Below, piece after piece: positions 1-6,992 of a DNA stretch of 7,621 nucleotides; position 1 is the first letter of the stretch; the number at the start of each line of letters is the position of its first letter. The stretch is from assembly GCA_023253495.1 (NCBI GenBank), contig JALRGF010000263.1, positions 1-7,621 on the forward strand. The letters run 5' to 3'. This DNA is from Verrucomicrobiales bacterium. Its GTDB lineage: Bacteria > Verrucomicrobiota > Verrucomicrobiia > Verrucomicrobiales > V1-33. The translations under genes were made by a program, and so were the position numbers. Below the pieces are notes generated by a model. It was given only the letters and a program-made list of their open reading frames with translations, had not been told where the DNA came from and searched no databases.

Positions 1-358
1 CCAGGTCCATGGCGAATGACCCGCAGCAGGCGCGCACGTCGTAGAGGAATTGAATCCAATACGTCTGGCCGGGAGTCAGGCCGGTAATCGTCTGGCTGAC
101 CTGGCCGCTGCCCTGTTGCAGAGCGACCTGGGTGCCATCCGGGATGGGGGTGCCTGCATTGTGGAACGGACCGCCGGCGCGGTTGGTGCCGGTGCCTCCA
201 CCGTGTGTCCACTCGCTCAGCGGGCCGTAGTGTGGCCAGGTTTCGTTGTAGTCGGCCTCGAAGCTCGGATTGGCCACGAAGCTGGCGGCAAATGCGTTCA
301 AGGACAGAAGCGCCGGCGCGCAGGCCAGGGCCAGCACGCGAAGAGCGGTGGTTTTCAT
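1..358 (-). CDS. Secreted protein with N-terminal galactose-binding-like (DUF642/LamG-type) domain, 3' part missing
   Basis: The gene reads leftwards from an ATG at 356-358 and stays open to the window edge: 119 complete codons with no stop, so the C-terminus lies outside. It begins MKTTALRVLALACAPALLSL, a classic signal peptide with a basic start, a hydrophobic core at residues 8-20 and an A-F-A type cleavage site near residue 24. The mature part starts with FVANPSFEADYNETWP and continues through a T-G-L-T-P-G-Q-T-Y-W segment to a Cys-Cys-Gly near residue 109. 'NPSFE' followed by 'GLTPGQTYW' is the usual pattern of the galactose-binding-like fold in DUF642 and LamG-containing exported proteins; that is family knowledge recalled, not a search result. 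The likely role is extracellular or cell-surface polysaccharide binding. No Shine-Dalgarno sequence stands before the ATG. The gene is divergent from the CotH-domain gene. Whether a sorting anchor or enzyme domain follows cannot be seen. Confidence 0.8.
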   Translation of the reverse strand, partial: MKTTALRVLALACAPALLSLNAFAASFVANPSFEADYNETWPHYGPLSEWTHGGGTGTNRAGGPFHNAGTPIPDGTQVALQQGSGQVSQTITGLTPGQTYWIQFLYDVRACCGSFAMDL

Positions 359-541
359 GGGGATTCAGGAGTTGGCTGAAGGGAGTCAGGATTTATCCTC
401 GGTCTTTGTGCCGAAAAATGCGCTTGAGTTCAATCATTTCCCGCGACCAACGCTCACAAACAGGAGTGCGCTCGGCGCCAGGGACGGCGAGGGACGGTGA
501 TTGGCGGTTGCGGAGCCGTGGTCCTGTCCGCACTCTCAGGC
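359..541. promoter_or_regulatory. Divergent intergenic region between the two secreted-protein genes
   Basis: This 183-bp stretch separates two divergent starts, so promoters for both are expected here. I find no convincing sigma-70 pair. The best minus-strand candidate is TTGAAC (complement of 427-432) followed at 17 bp by a poor -10. Two small elements stand out. One is a perfect palindrome, AGGAT-TT-ATCCT, at 388-399. The other is a near direct repeat, GGATTCAGGAGTT at 361-373 and GGAGTCAGGATTT at 382-394, offset by 21 bp (two turns of helix) with two mismatches. Both could be operator-like but could equally be chance. An in-frame GTG at 497 would extend the downstream gene by 15 codons; see that gene for why it was not chosen. 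Confidence 0.35.
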
Positions 542-3500
542 ATGCGCGACATCCCCCGAGTGCGCGCCGCCCTGAGCCGGGCGGCGGTTTTGTTTGGAGT
601 GGCCTCGATCAAGGCGTGGGCGGCCACGGACAGCGTGGTGACGATCAATGAGCTGATGTATCATCCGGCTGATCCGGTGCTGCCGGCGACCGCGGCCGGC
701 CCCGAGTGGATCGAGCTGCACAATCCGATGTCGATCCGCGTGGATGTTGGCGGGTGGTCGCTGCGCGGCGGGGTGAACTTCACGGTGCCGGAGGGCACGG
801 TGATGGAGCCCGGGGCGTATCTGGTCATTTCCGCCGTGGCGGGGACGCCGGCCGGGGCGCTCGGGCCGTTCAGCGGGCGGCTGGACAATGCCGGCGAGGA
901 AGTCCGACTGCATGAACGCTGGGGACGGATGATGGATCGGGTCGAGTACCGCGATGGCGGAGACTGGCCGCCGGCGGCGGACGGCGGCGGACCGAGCCTG
1001 GCCAAGCGGTGGGCGGAGCTGCCGAGTGAACCGGCGGCCTCGTGGGTGGCCAGTGCGGCGGACGGGGGCACTCCCGGGGCGGTCAATTTCCCCGTGCCCG
1101 TCGAGGTGCCGCCGCGCGCGGTTTTTGTCACCGGGGGCCCGTGGAAATATGATCCGGGCGACTCCCCGCCGCCGGCCGAGTGGACGGCGCTCGATGGGTT
1201 TTCCGATGCTGAGTGGGTGGCGGGGGACGCGCCGCTGGGTACGGCGGGAGCGGTCACGCCGCCGGTACCCGTGACCGGGCTGCCGGCCGGCCGTGAGGTC
1301 TATTATTTGCGACGATCCTTTGCCTGGAGCGGCCCGTATCCCAATGCGCAGATTCTGCTCACCGGCATGCTCAAGGGCCGTGCGGTGGTGTTTCTCAATG
1401 GCGAGCGGCTGGGCGAGGGCACGGGACGGGGTGCCTTCGGGATTTCCGGTTCCGGAGCCGGGTTGCGGGCGGGCGCCAATGTGCTGGCGGTCGAGCTGTG
1501 GCCGCTGGCCTCTGATGGCGGCCCGGAAGCGGTGATCGACCTGGCGTTGACAGTGGTTGATGGCGAAACGGCGGTGGCGTCCCCACTGTCTCCGCTGCCG
1601 CCCGCCCCGGTGGTCATCAACGAGATTTCCTATCACGCGCGCCCGACCTACGCCGACCCGGCGGGCTCAATTCCCTTTGCGGAAAATCCGGATGAATGGA
1701 TCGAGCTGCACAATCCGGGGACAGTTGCGGTGGATCTGGCCGGCTGGCGGCTCAGTGACGCGGTGAGTTTCGTTTTTCCGGCCGGCACCACCTTGGGGCC
1801 CGGCGGCTATCTGGTGGTCCGCCGCGACCAGTTCAGCGGCAGCCTGGCGAACCGCGGCGACCGCGTGCGGCTGCGCGATGCGACCGGCGGGCTGGTCGAT
1901 GAAGTGCCGTATTTTGACGGCGGCCGGTGGCCGGAGGCGGCGGACGGCGGTGGATCGACGCTGGAGCGACGCGACCCGCGCGGTGACGGGCGGCGCGCGG
2001 AGACGTGGGCGGCCAGCGATGAGTCGGCCCGCGGCGAGTGGCAGACGGTCACCTACCGCGCCACCGGCGGCGAACCGCCGGGATCGAACAACCCGTCGAA
2101 CTGGAAGGAGTTTCTGCTCGGGTTTCTCGATGCCGGGGAGGCACTGGTCGATGACATTTCGGTCCTTGAGGACCCGGATGGCACGAGGGTCCAGTTGATT
2201 CAGAATGGCACGTTCGAGAATGACGTGGCGGGCGGCGGGGCGGCGCACTGGCGGTTGCTCGGCACCCACAAGCGGAGCCGGGTGGTGGTCGATCCCGGCG
2301 GGACTGGCCAGGTTCTGCACCTCGTGGCCACCGGCCCGCTCGAGCACACGTACAACAATGCGTCCACCACCGTGGCCGGGAACCGTCCGTTCAGCGCCTC
2401 CCGAACTTACGAAATTTCCTACCGCGCGAAATGGCTCAGTGGCTCGCCCCAGCTCAATTCGCGGCTGTACCTCAACCGTGCCGCCCGCACGACGATTCTC
2501 CGGCAGCCGTCGGTTTCCGGCACACCCGGTGCGGCGAATTCCCGGCGGGTGGCCCATGCCGGTCCGACCTTTGACGGCCTGCGCCACAGCCCGCTGGTCC
2601 CGGCGGCCAGCCAGCCGGTGCGGGTCTCGGTCTCCGCGGCTGATCCGGACGGACTCTCCTCGGCGACCCTCTTTTTCAGCGTGAGCCAGGGGGCGTGGCA
2701 GAGTGTGCCGATGGGGCCGGATGCGGACGGCCGGCTGTTCGGGGTGCTGCCGGGCCAGTCGACCGGAGTGTCGGTGCAGTTTTATGTGCGGGCGGTCGAT
2801 GGGGCCGGGGTGGCGGCGGATTTTCCGCCGCGCGGGCCGGCCTCGCGGGCGTTGTACCGGGTCGGCGATGCCGGGGTGTCGAGCCAGCCGGTGCGCAACA
2901 AGATGCGGATGTTTATGACGGCGGCCGACGCCAACGAGCTGCACAACCCGGTGCACAGCGTCTCCGATTTCCGCTGGCCGTGCACCGTGGTCTACAACGA
3001 TCAGGAAGTCTGGTACGACGCCGCGGTACGGCTGCGCTCGGCCCCCTACGGCCGACAAGGGAACCGCGCCGGCTGGAACATCCAGTTCGGCCATGACCGT
3101 CCGTTCCGGGGCGGGCTGACCACGGTGGTCATCGACGGCGCGTTCAACATGCCGCGCACCGACGGCGGCGGCTGGCTGGAAAATTCGCTCGGGCCGAGTG
3201 TCAACGAAATGCTCTTTCATGCCATCGCCAACCGGGCCGGCGGCATTCCGGCCAACTACGACGACGCGGTCTATTTCCAGACCCCGCGGGCCGCGGAAGG
3301 CAACCGCCGGGCCCAGCTGAAGCTGCAGCGGTTCGGCAACGGCTATCTGGAGGAAGCCTTTCCCGACGGTGCCGACGGTCTGCTCTTCAAACAGGAGCTG
3401 ATCTATCACCCGACTTCCACCGTCGACGGTCGCCCGGACAGCCTGAAAAACCCGTACAACGCGCACCTCGACACCGAGATCCGGAATTTCGGCCCCTCGA

Positions 3501-5128
3501 AAGACAATTATCGGTTCAACTACATCCCGCAGAACAACGAGGAGCGCGATGACTTCGAGCGGATCATGGCTCTGGGTCAGGCGTTCGGATCGTCGTCCGC
3601 CACGCTCTACGCCAACACCTCGGCGGTGATGGACGCGGACAACTGGATGCGCGTCTTCGCCCTCAATGTGCTCGTCGGGCTGGCCGACACCTACAACAAC
3701 GGCCTGGCCCACAACATCCAGCTCTACGTGCGTCCCGGTGACCGGAAGGTGATGCTCTTTCCCTGGGACCAGGACCACGCGTTCTATTACGGCCCCACCG
3801 CCAGCATTTACGGCGGCGGCACCCACCGTCTGGCGGCCGTGCTCAACCTGCCGGCGAACCGGCGGCTCTACGCCGGCCACCTCCGCCACCTCTGCCGCAT
3901 CGCGTTCAACAACACGTTTCTCGACCCGGTCATCGATCATCTCAATTCGTCCGCCGTGGCCAACCGCCCCCAGTACGCCCCCACCTTCCGGAGCTATGTG
4001 ACCAGCCGGCGCAACTATGTGCTTTCCCAGATCAACTCGCAGTTCCCCGCGGTCGCCTTCGCCGTCACTACCAATGGCGGTGCGGATGTCACCACGGCGG
4101 AGCCGTCCGCGGTGGTCGAGGGGACCGGATGGATCGACGTCCGCTCCATCCTCGTCTCCCGCAACGGCAGCCCGCCCGAAGCCGCTCCGGTGACCTGGCT
4201 CGACGGTCGCCGGTGGCGGCTGACGCTGCCGGTCGTCGTCGGTGCCAATGCTTTCGCCTTCACCGCCGTGGACCACGACGGATCTCCCGTCGGCACCGGC
4301 TCTCTCACCGTCACCAACACCGGAACCGTGGATCCGGCCACCGCCGGGAACCTCGCCCTCTCGGAAATCCATTACCACCCGGCAGGGATCGCCGCCGAGG
4401 AGTTCCTCGAGATCATGAACATCGGAGAGCGCCCGATCGACCTCACCGGCGTCGCTTTCACCAACGGCATTTCCTTCACCTTCACCGGCAGCGCGATCAC
4501 CACACTGGCCCCGGGCGCCCGCGCGCTGGTCGTCGAGGACCGCGCCGCCTTCGAGGCCCGCTACGGCACCGGGCGCCCGATCGCCGGCACGTTCGCCGCC
4601 GGAGCCCGCCTCGCCAACAACGGCGACCGCATCACCCTGGTCGATCGCGCCGGCGCCGTCATCGCCGATCTGAAATACGAAGACTCTCTGCCGTGGCCGC
4701 CGGAAGCCGACGGCCTCGGCTGGTCGCTCACCCTCATCCGCCCCGAATCCCGCCCCGATCCCGCGGTCGCCGCCCACTGGAGGCCGAGCCGCCAGCCGGG
4801 GGGCAGCCCGGGGGAAAGCGACGCCCTGTCCGTCATCGGTTTTGCCTCCCTGCTCGACTACGCGCTGACCGCACCCCCGGCGACGTTTGCCGACGCCGCT
4901 GGCACCGTGTTCCTGGCGTGGGGTGAGCGGGTGGGAGCCGATCAGGCGCGCGTGATGGTCGAACTGTCCGACGACCTCATTTCCTGGGTGCCCGACCCCG
5001 GCGACGGCACCTCCCTCGTACCCGACCGCGCCAGCACCAACGCGGAAGGTCACCGCACGCTGACCTGCCGGTTCGCCGGGGAGCGCCCGCGCCACCGGTT
5101 CATCCGCCTGCGCGTGGTGCCCCGATGA
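542..5128 (+). CDS. Large secreted multidomain protein: three lamin-tail domains plus CotH-kinase domain
   Basis: The product has 1528 residues from the ATG at 542. Residues 1-27 form a signal peptide: arginines first, then AAVLFGVASI, with cleavage after A-W-A. A GTG at 497 would add 15 residues before it and fits export less well. Domains in order, approximate: lamin-tail domain 1 (32-182, starting TINELMYHP and ending GGTPGAVN); a jelly-roll region like that of glycosidases (190-340, with YYLRRSF and FLNGERLG); lamin-tail domain 2 (356-515, INEISYHA); a carbohydrate-binding-like insert (540-650, NGTFEN then YEISYRAKWLSGS); an Ig-like segment (675-775); a CotH-type kinase domain (786-1175); lamin-tail domain 3 (1270-1420, LSEIHYHP); and a C-terminal beta module ending FIRLRVVPR. 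In the kinase domain, D1049 and N1058 lie in a catalytic-loop-like segment, and W1075-D1076-Q1077-D1078 matches the family's W-D-x-D metal-binding motif. CotH proteins are atypical secreted kinases (spore-coat phosphorylation in Bacillus); substrates of such giant versions are unknown to me. Acting outside the cytoplasm is inferred. No membrane anchor or sorting signal is visible at the C-terminus. Confidence 0.95.
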   Translation: MRDIPRVRAALSRAAVLFGVASIKAWAATDSVVTINELMYHPADPVLPATAAGPEWIELHNPMSIRVDVGGWSLRGGVNFTVPEGTVMEPGAYLVISAVAGTPAGALGPFSGRLDNAGEEVRLHERWGRMMDRVEYRDGGDWPPAADGGGPSLAKRWAELPSEPAASWVASAADGGTPGAVNFPVPVEVPPRAVFVTGGPWKYDPGDSPPPAEWTALDGFSDAEWVAGDAPLGTAGAVTPPVPVTGLPAGREVYYLRRSFAWSGPYPNAQILLTGMLKGRAVVFLNGERLGEGTGRGAFGISGSGAGLRAGANVLAVELWPLASDGGPEAVIDLALTVVDGETAVASPLSPLPPAPVVINEISYHARPTYADPAGSIPFAENPDEWIELHNPGTVAVDLAGWRLSDAVSFVFPAGTTLGPGGYLVVRRDQFSGSLANRGDRVRLRDATGGLVDEVPYFDGGRWPEAADGGGSTLERRDPRGDGRRAETWAASDESARGEWQTVTYRATGGEPPGSNNPSNWKEFLLGFLDAGEALVDDISVLEDPDGTRVQLIQNGTFENDVAGGGAAHWRLLGTHKRSRVVVDPGGTGQVLHLVATGPLEHTYNNASTTVAGNRPFSASRTYEISYRAKWLSGSPQLNSRLYLNRAARTTILRQPSVSGTPGAANSRRVAHAGPTFDGLRHSPLVPAASQPVRVSVSAADPDGLSSATLFFSVSQGAWQSVPMGPDADGRLFGVLPGQSTGVSVQFYVRAVDGAGVAADFPPRGPASRALYRVGDAGVSSQPVRNKMRMFMTAADANELHNPVHSVSDFRWPCTVVYNDQEVWYDAAVRLRSAPYGRQGNRAGWNIQFGHDRPFRGGLTTVVIDGAFNMPRTDGGGWLENSLGPSVNEMLFHAIANRAGGIPANYDDAVYFQTPRAAEGNRRAQLKLQRFGNGYLEEAFPDGADGLLFKQELIYHPTSTVDGRPDSLKNPYNAHLDTEIRNFGPSKDNYRFNYIPQNNEERDDFERIMALGQAFGSSSATLYANTSAVMDADNWMRVFALNVLVGLADTYNNGLAHNIQLYVRPGDRKVMLFPWDQDHAFYYGPTASIYGGGTHRLAAVLNLPANRRLYAGHLRHLCRIAFNNTFLDPVIDHLNSSAVANRPQYAPTFRSYVTSRRNYVLSQINSQFPAVAFAVTTNGGADVTTAEPSAVVEGTGWIDVRSILVSRNGSPPEAAPVTWLDGRRWRLTLPVVVGANAFAFTAVDHDGSPVGTGSLTVTNTGTVDPATAGNLALSEIHYHPAGIAAEEFLEIMNIGERPIDLTGVAFTNGISFTFTGSAITTLAPGARALVVEDRAAFEARYGTGRPIAGTFAAGARLANNGDRITLVDRAGAVIADLKYEDSLPWPPEADGLGWSLTLIRPESRPDPAVAAHWRPSRQPGGSPGESDALSVIGFASLLDYALTAPPATFADAAGTVFLAWGERVGADQARVMVELSDDLISWVPDPGDGTSLVPDRASTNAEGHRTLTCRFAGERPRHRFIRLRVVPR

Positions 5129-5160
5129 CAGCTTCCCCAGCCACCGGGCCGCGGGTGGAT

Positions 5161-5197
5161 CTCCGGGAATCAGGCTTGGGCCGCCCGGAGGAGGACC
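5161..5197 (+). promoter_or_regulatory. Hairpin covering a strong Shine-Dalgarno sequence
   Basis: CTCCGGG at 5161-5167 is perfectly complementary to CCCGGAG at 5184-5190, giving a 7-bp GC-rich stem with a 16-nt loop, which can itself form GGC/GCC around TTGG. The 3' arm overlaps GGAGGAGG at 5187-5194, the best ribosome-binding site in the window, three bases before a GTG at 5198. In RNA this stem would hide part of the site, a layout typical of translational control. A weaker hairpin, CCACC 5141-5145 with GGTGG 5154-5158, lies just before it and could belong to the end of the CotH transcript; neither is followed by a T-run, so an intrinsic terminator is not supported. Confidence 0.3.
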
Positions 5198-5407
5198 GTG
5201 TTGAGGGATTTGGTCGTTCAGGAGCCTGAGCCAACGATCGTCGAGCGGGCGTGGATCCGGACGCTGGGGTGGTGGCGGGCAACTGTTGCGGGGCCGGCGC
5301 CGCGGATACTTCGCCCCGGGATCCTTGCGAGTGGTCCGGTGATGCCGCCGTTTCGTCCATTGCCGGTCGACCAGACGAATGATTTCGGATCAAAACCCTC
5401 GTCATGA
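5198..5407 (+). CDS. Possible small protein or leader reading frame, 69 codons
   Basis: This frame starts with GTG directly after GGAGGAGG and ends with TGA at 5405-5407, which overlaps the ATG of the next gene (5404-5406) in the arrangement ATGA. That overlap usually means translational coupling, and it would explain why the next gene has no Shine-Dalgarno sequence of its own. Against it, the predicted product begins MLRDLVVQEPEPTIVERAWI, resembles no family I know, is rich in Pro and Arg, has no signal peptide or membrane segment, and shows only weak preference for G or C in third codon positions, unlike the neighbouring genes. It may be a leader peptide, a real small protein, or a chance frame in a 5' leader. 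I lean towards chance or leader. Confidence 0.2.
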   Translation: MLRDLVVQEPEPTIVERAWIRTLGWWRATVAGPAPRILRPGILASGPVMPPFRPLPVDQTNDFGSKPSS

Positions 5408-6618
5408 AAATCAATAACAGTGATGAGCACCGGCAGAAGCCGGCTTTGAGTGTCTGGTTTGTGATTGCCTCCATGGCTGCGGTCGTTTCCGCGTCGCCGG
5501 CCGGCGCCCAAGGGTGTGTGGCCGGACGTTGTCCCATCGGTCCCCCTCCGGGATTATATGATATGGGCCTGGAATTGGGGGATCGACCTTTTGCCGGCCT
5601 GCAGATGTCCCTTGGTTACCGGTGGCTGCGGTCAGACCGGCACTTTATCGGCAATGATGAACAGGAAGAACGCGAGGAACAGGGGAGTGAGGTGGTGACT
5701 GAGCTGGGTACCTTCAACCTGGGTTTCCACTATGCCTTCACGCCGCGGTTCGCTTTCTCCCTGGATGCTGCATGGGTGGAGAATCATCGGTCAAGCCCGG
5801 TCTATCTGGAAAACAACCGGGAACTGCCGGTGGTTGGCCGATGGAATTCCGGAGCCAGCGGCTTTGGTGACATGCGGTTGGGACTGCATGCATGGGTTTG
5901 GGATCCTGCGGGTCATGGATCGCCGCAAGCTGGCCTCCATGGTAAGAATGCGGTTGCAGCTCCCGCCCCGTCTCCGCTCCGCGGAAATCTCCGGATCAGT
6001 CTGGGAGTGGACATGCCTACCGGCGAAAAAGACGTCATGAGCTACCGGAAGACGTACCGTAACGGCCGCATCGTCTCCACCGACTTCCCGCAGCCGGTCG
6101 ACCAGTCGATCCAACCGGGTGATGGCGGATGGGGGATTCCCGTTGATCTGTACGGCTACTACAACCTTACCGAAACCATTTCCACATACCTTCAGGCGTC
6201 ATACCTCATCACCCCGGAAACCGACAACGGAGTGCCCACTTTCCGCTCCAATCCCTACGAGGCTGTGATGTCCATTGGCGATACTTTCATGGTTCGTTCG
6301 GGCGTGGAGTGGGCCCTCAGTCGTGAACATGGCATCACGCTGGGACTGGGGCTGCGCAGCGAAGGACAGCCTGTGGAGGATCTGGTGGGCAGCAGTGACG
6401 GGTTCCGTCGTCCGGGCATGAATATTGCCGTCGAACCCAGTCTGACATGGATGAAAAACGGATGGAGCGCATCATTGTCCGTGCCCGTTGTGTTTTACAA
6501 TGAACGCTTTCAAAGCGTGCCCGATCAGCAGTGGCAGCAGGCCACCGGCATTCCGCGCCATGGCGATGCCTCATTCGCCGACTATTACGTCATGCTTTCG
6601 ATCGGACGACAGTTCTAG
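5404..6618 (+). CDS. Outer-membrane beta-barrel protein (MetA/phenol-degradation transporter-like)
   Basis: The product has 404 residues. Residues 1-35 form a signal peptide: a polar start with H-R-Q-K, hydrophobic core LSVWFVIASMAAVV, and A-G-A before Q36. Starting at the ATG at 5473 instead would destroy the signal, which supports 5404. The mature protein opens with a Cys pair, C38 and C43 (GCVAGRCP). The rest alternates polar and hydrophobic residues in many short strands, such as FNLGFHYAF and ISTYLQASYLI. The chain ends in a strand closing with phenylalanine (YYVMLSIGRQF), the usual C-terminal signal for outer-membrane barrel assembly. MPTGEKD at 204-210 and PGDGGWG from 238 resemble motifs of the barrel family PF13557 (phenol/MetA degradation, putative transporters), but that assignment is by eye. 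Cargo is unknown. It has no Shine-Dalgarno sequence and overlaps a small upstream frame by four bases. Its GC is lower than the CotH gene's; 5641-5700, for example, has 31 of 60 G or C. Confidence 0.85.
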   Translation: MKINNSDEHRQKPALSVWFVIASMAAVVSASPAGAQGCVAGRCPIGPPPGLYDMGLELGDRPFAGLQMSLGYRWLRSDRHFIGNDEQEEREEQGSEVVTELGTFNLGFHYAFTPRFAFSLDAAWVENHRSSPVYLENNRELPVVGRWNSGASGFGDMRLGLHAWVWDPAGHGSPQAGLHGKNAVAAPAPSPLRGNLRISLGVDMPTGEKDVMSYRKTYRNGRIVSTDFPQPVDQSIQPGDGGWGIPVDLYGYYNLTETISTYLQASYLITPETDNGVPTFRSNPYEAVMSIGDTFMVRSGVEWALSREHGITLGLGLRSEGQPVEDLVGSSDGFRRPGMNIAVEPSLTWMKNGWSASLSVPVVFYNERFQSVPDQQWQQATGIPRHGDASFADYYVMLSIGRQF

Positions 6619-6992
6619 CCCAGGCTCCCCGGTCCGGAAAGCCGGCGGATTCCTTGGCCAACCGTTGCAAAGGCTTCGATGTCCAATGCGGCGGCACGAC
6701 GCCGTTCATCTGCACCTGCGGCTGCACTTGGTGGCCCGTGACCTCATGGGACAGCACCGCCCCGTTATATCCGTGGCGCCAGGCGGCGGATTCGCAGTTG
6801 ACCGGCCCGCCGGACGTCCCCCATCGTGGAATATGGTATCGAACATCAGCACGGACGGTGAGGGGAGGTGCTTTCGAGCAGTCTCTCCGGAACGCATGGC
6901 GATGATGCGCCGGCCGCAGACTGCCGGCCGGTCCAAGGTCCGGGCCCTCCCTTTCACAACACCTTCCGTCCCCTGACCCCTGCGTCTCCCCC
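6619..6992. other. Gene-poor stretch between the beta-barrel gene and panD
   Basis: I find no convincing gene in these 374 bases. Open frames run through on both strands: plus strand starting at 6531 inside the barrel gene, and minus strand 7039 down to 6590. Both overlap the ends of well supported genes and have no ribosome-binding site. Their products are rich in Arg, Pro, Trp and Cys with no recognisable fold. A 6-bp stem, GCCGGC at 6909-6914 and 6923-6928 with an 8-nt loop, lies about 65 bp before panD. A TTGACC at 6798-6803 looks like a -35 box, but no -10 sits at the right distance. The stretch should contain the panD promoter unless that gene is co-transcribed with the barrel gene. Confidence 0.5.

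Noticed and set aside
497..541. GTG at 497 as the start of the CotH-domain gene.
   Set aside because: It adds 15 residues ahead of a well-formed signal peptide that starts at the ATG at 542. A GAGGGA lies upstream of the GTG, so it is not excluded, but the export signal favours 542.
536..1636. A minus-strand frame of 366 codons over the 5' part of the CotH gene.
   Set aside because: It is Arg/His/Pro-rich with no motif or ribosome-binding site and lies fully opposite recognised lamin-tail and jelly-roll coding sequence.
4129..4926. A plus-strand 265-codon frame in another phase inside the CotH gene.
   Set aside because: The product is almost entirely Arg, Pro, His and Gly, as expected from a shifted reading of GC-rich coding DNA.
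1667..5095. A very long open frame on the minus strand opposite the CotH gene, over 1100 codons.
   Set aside because: Its product is a low-complexity run of Gly, Arg, Val and Asp without domains. It arises because the high-GC coding strand rarely yields stop codons in the opposing frame. The plus-strand frame has clear domains and a signal peptide.
6798..6837. TTGACC followed by AT-containing bases, as a panD promoter.
   Set aside because: The nearest -10-like bases (TATGGT at 6832-6837) are far beyond the usual 16-18 bp spacing.
6909..6928. GCCGGC hairpin before panD as a terminator.
   Set aside because: There is no T-run after it, and GCCGGC is a common palindrome in such GC-rich DNA.
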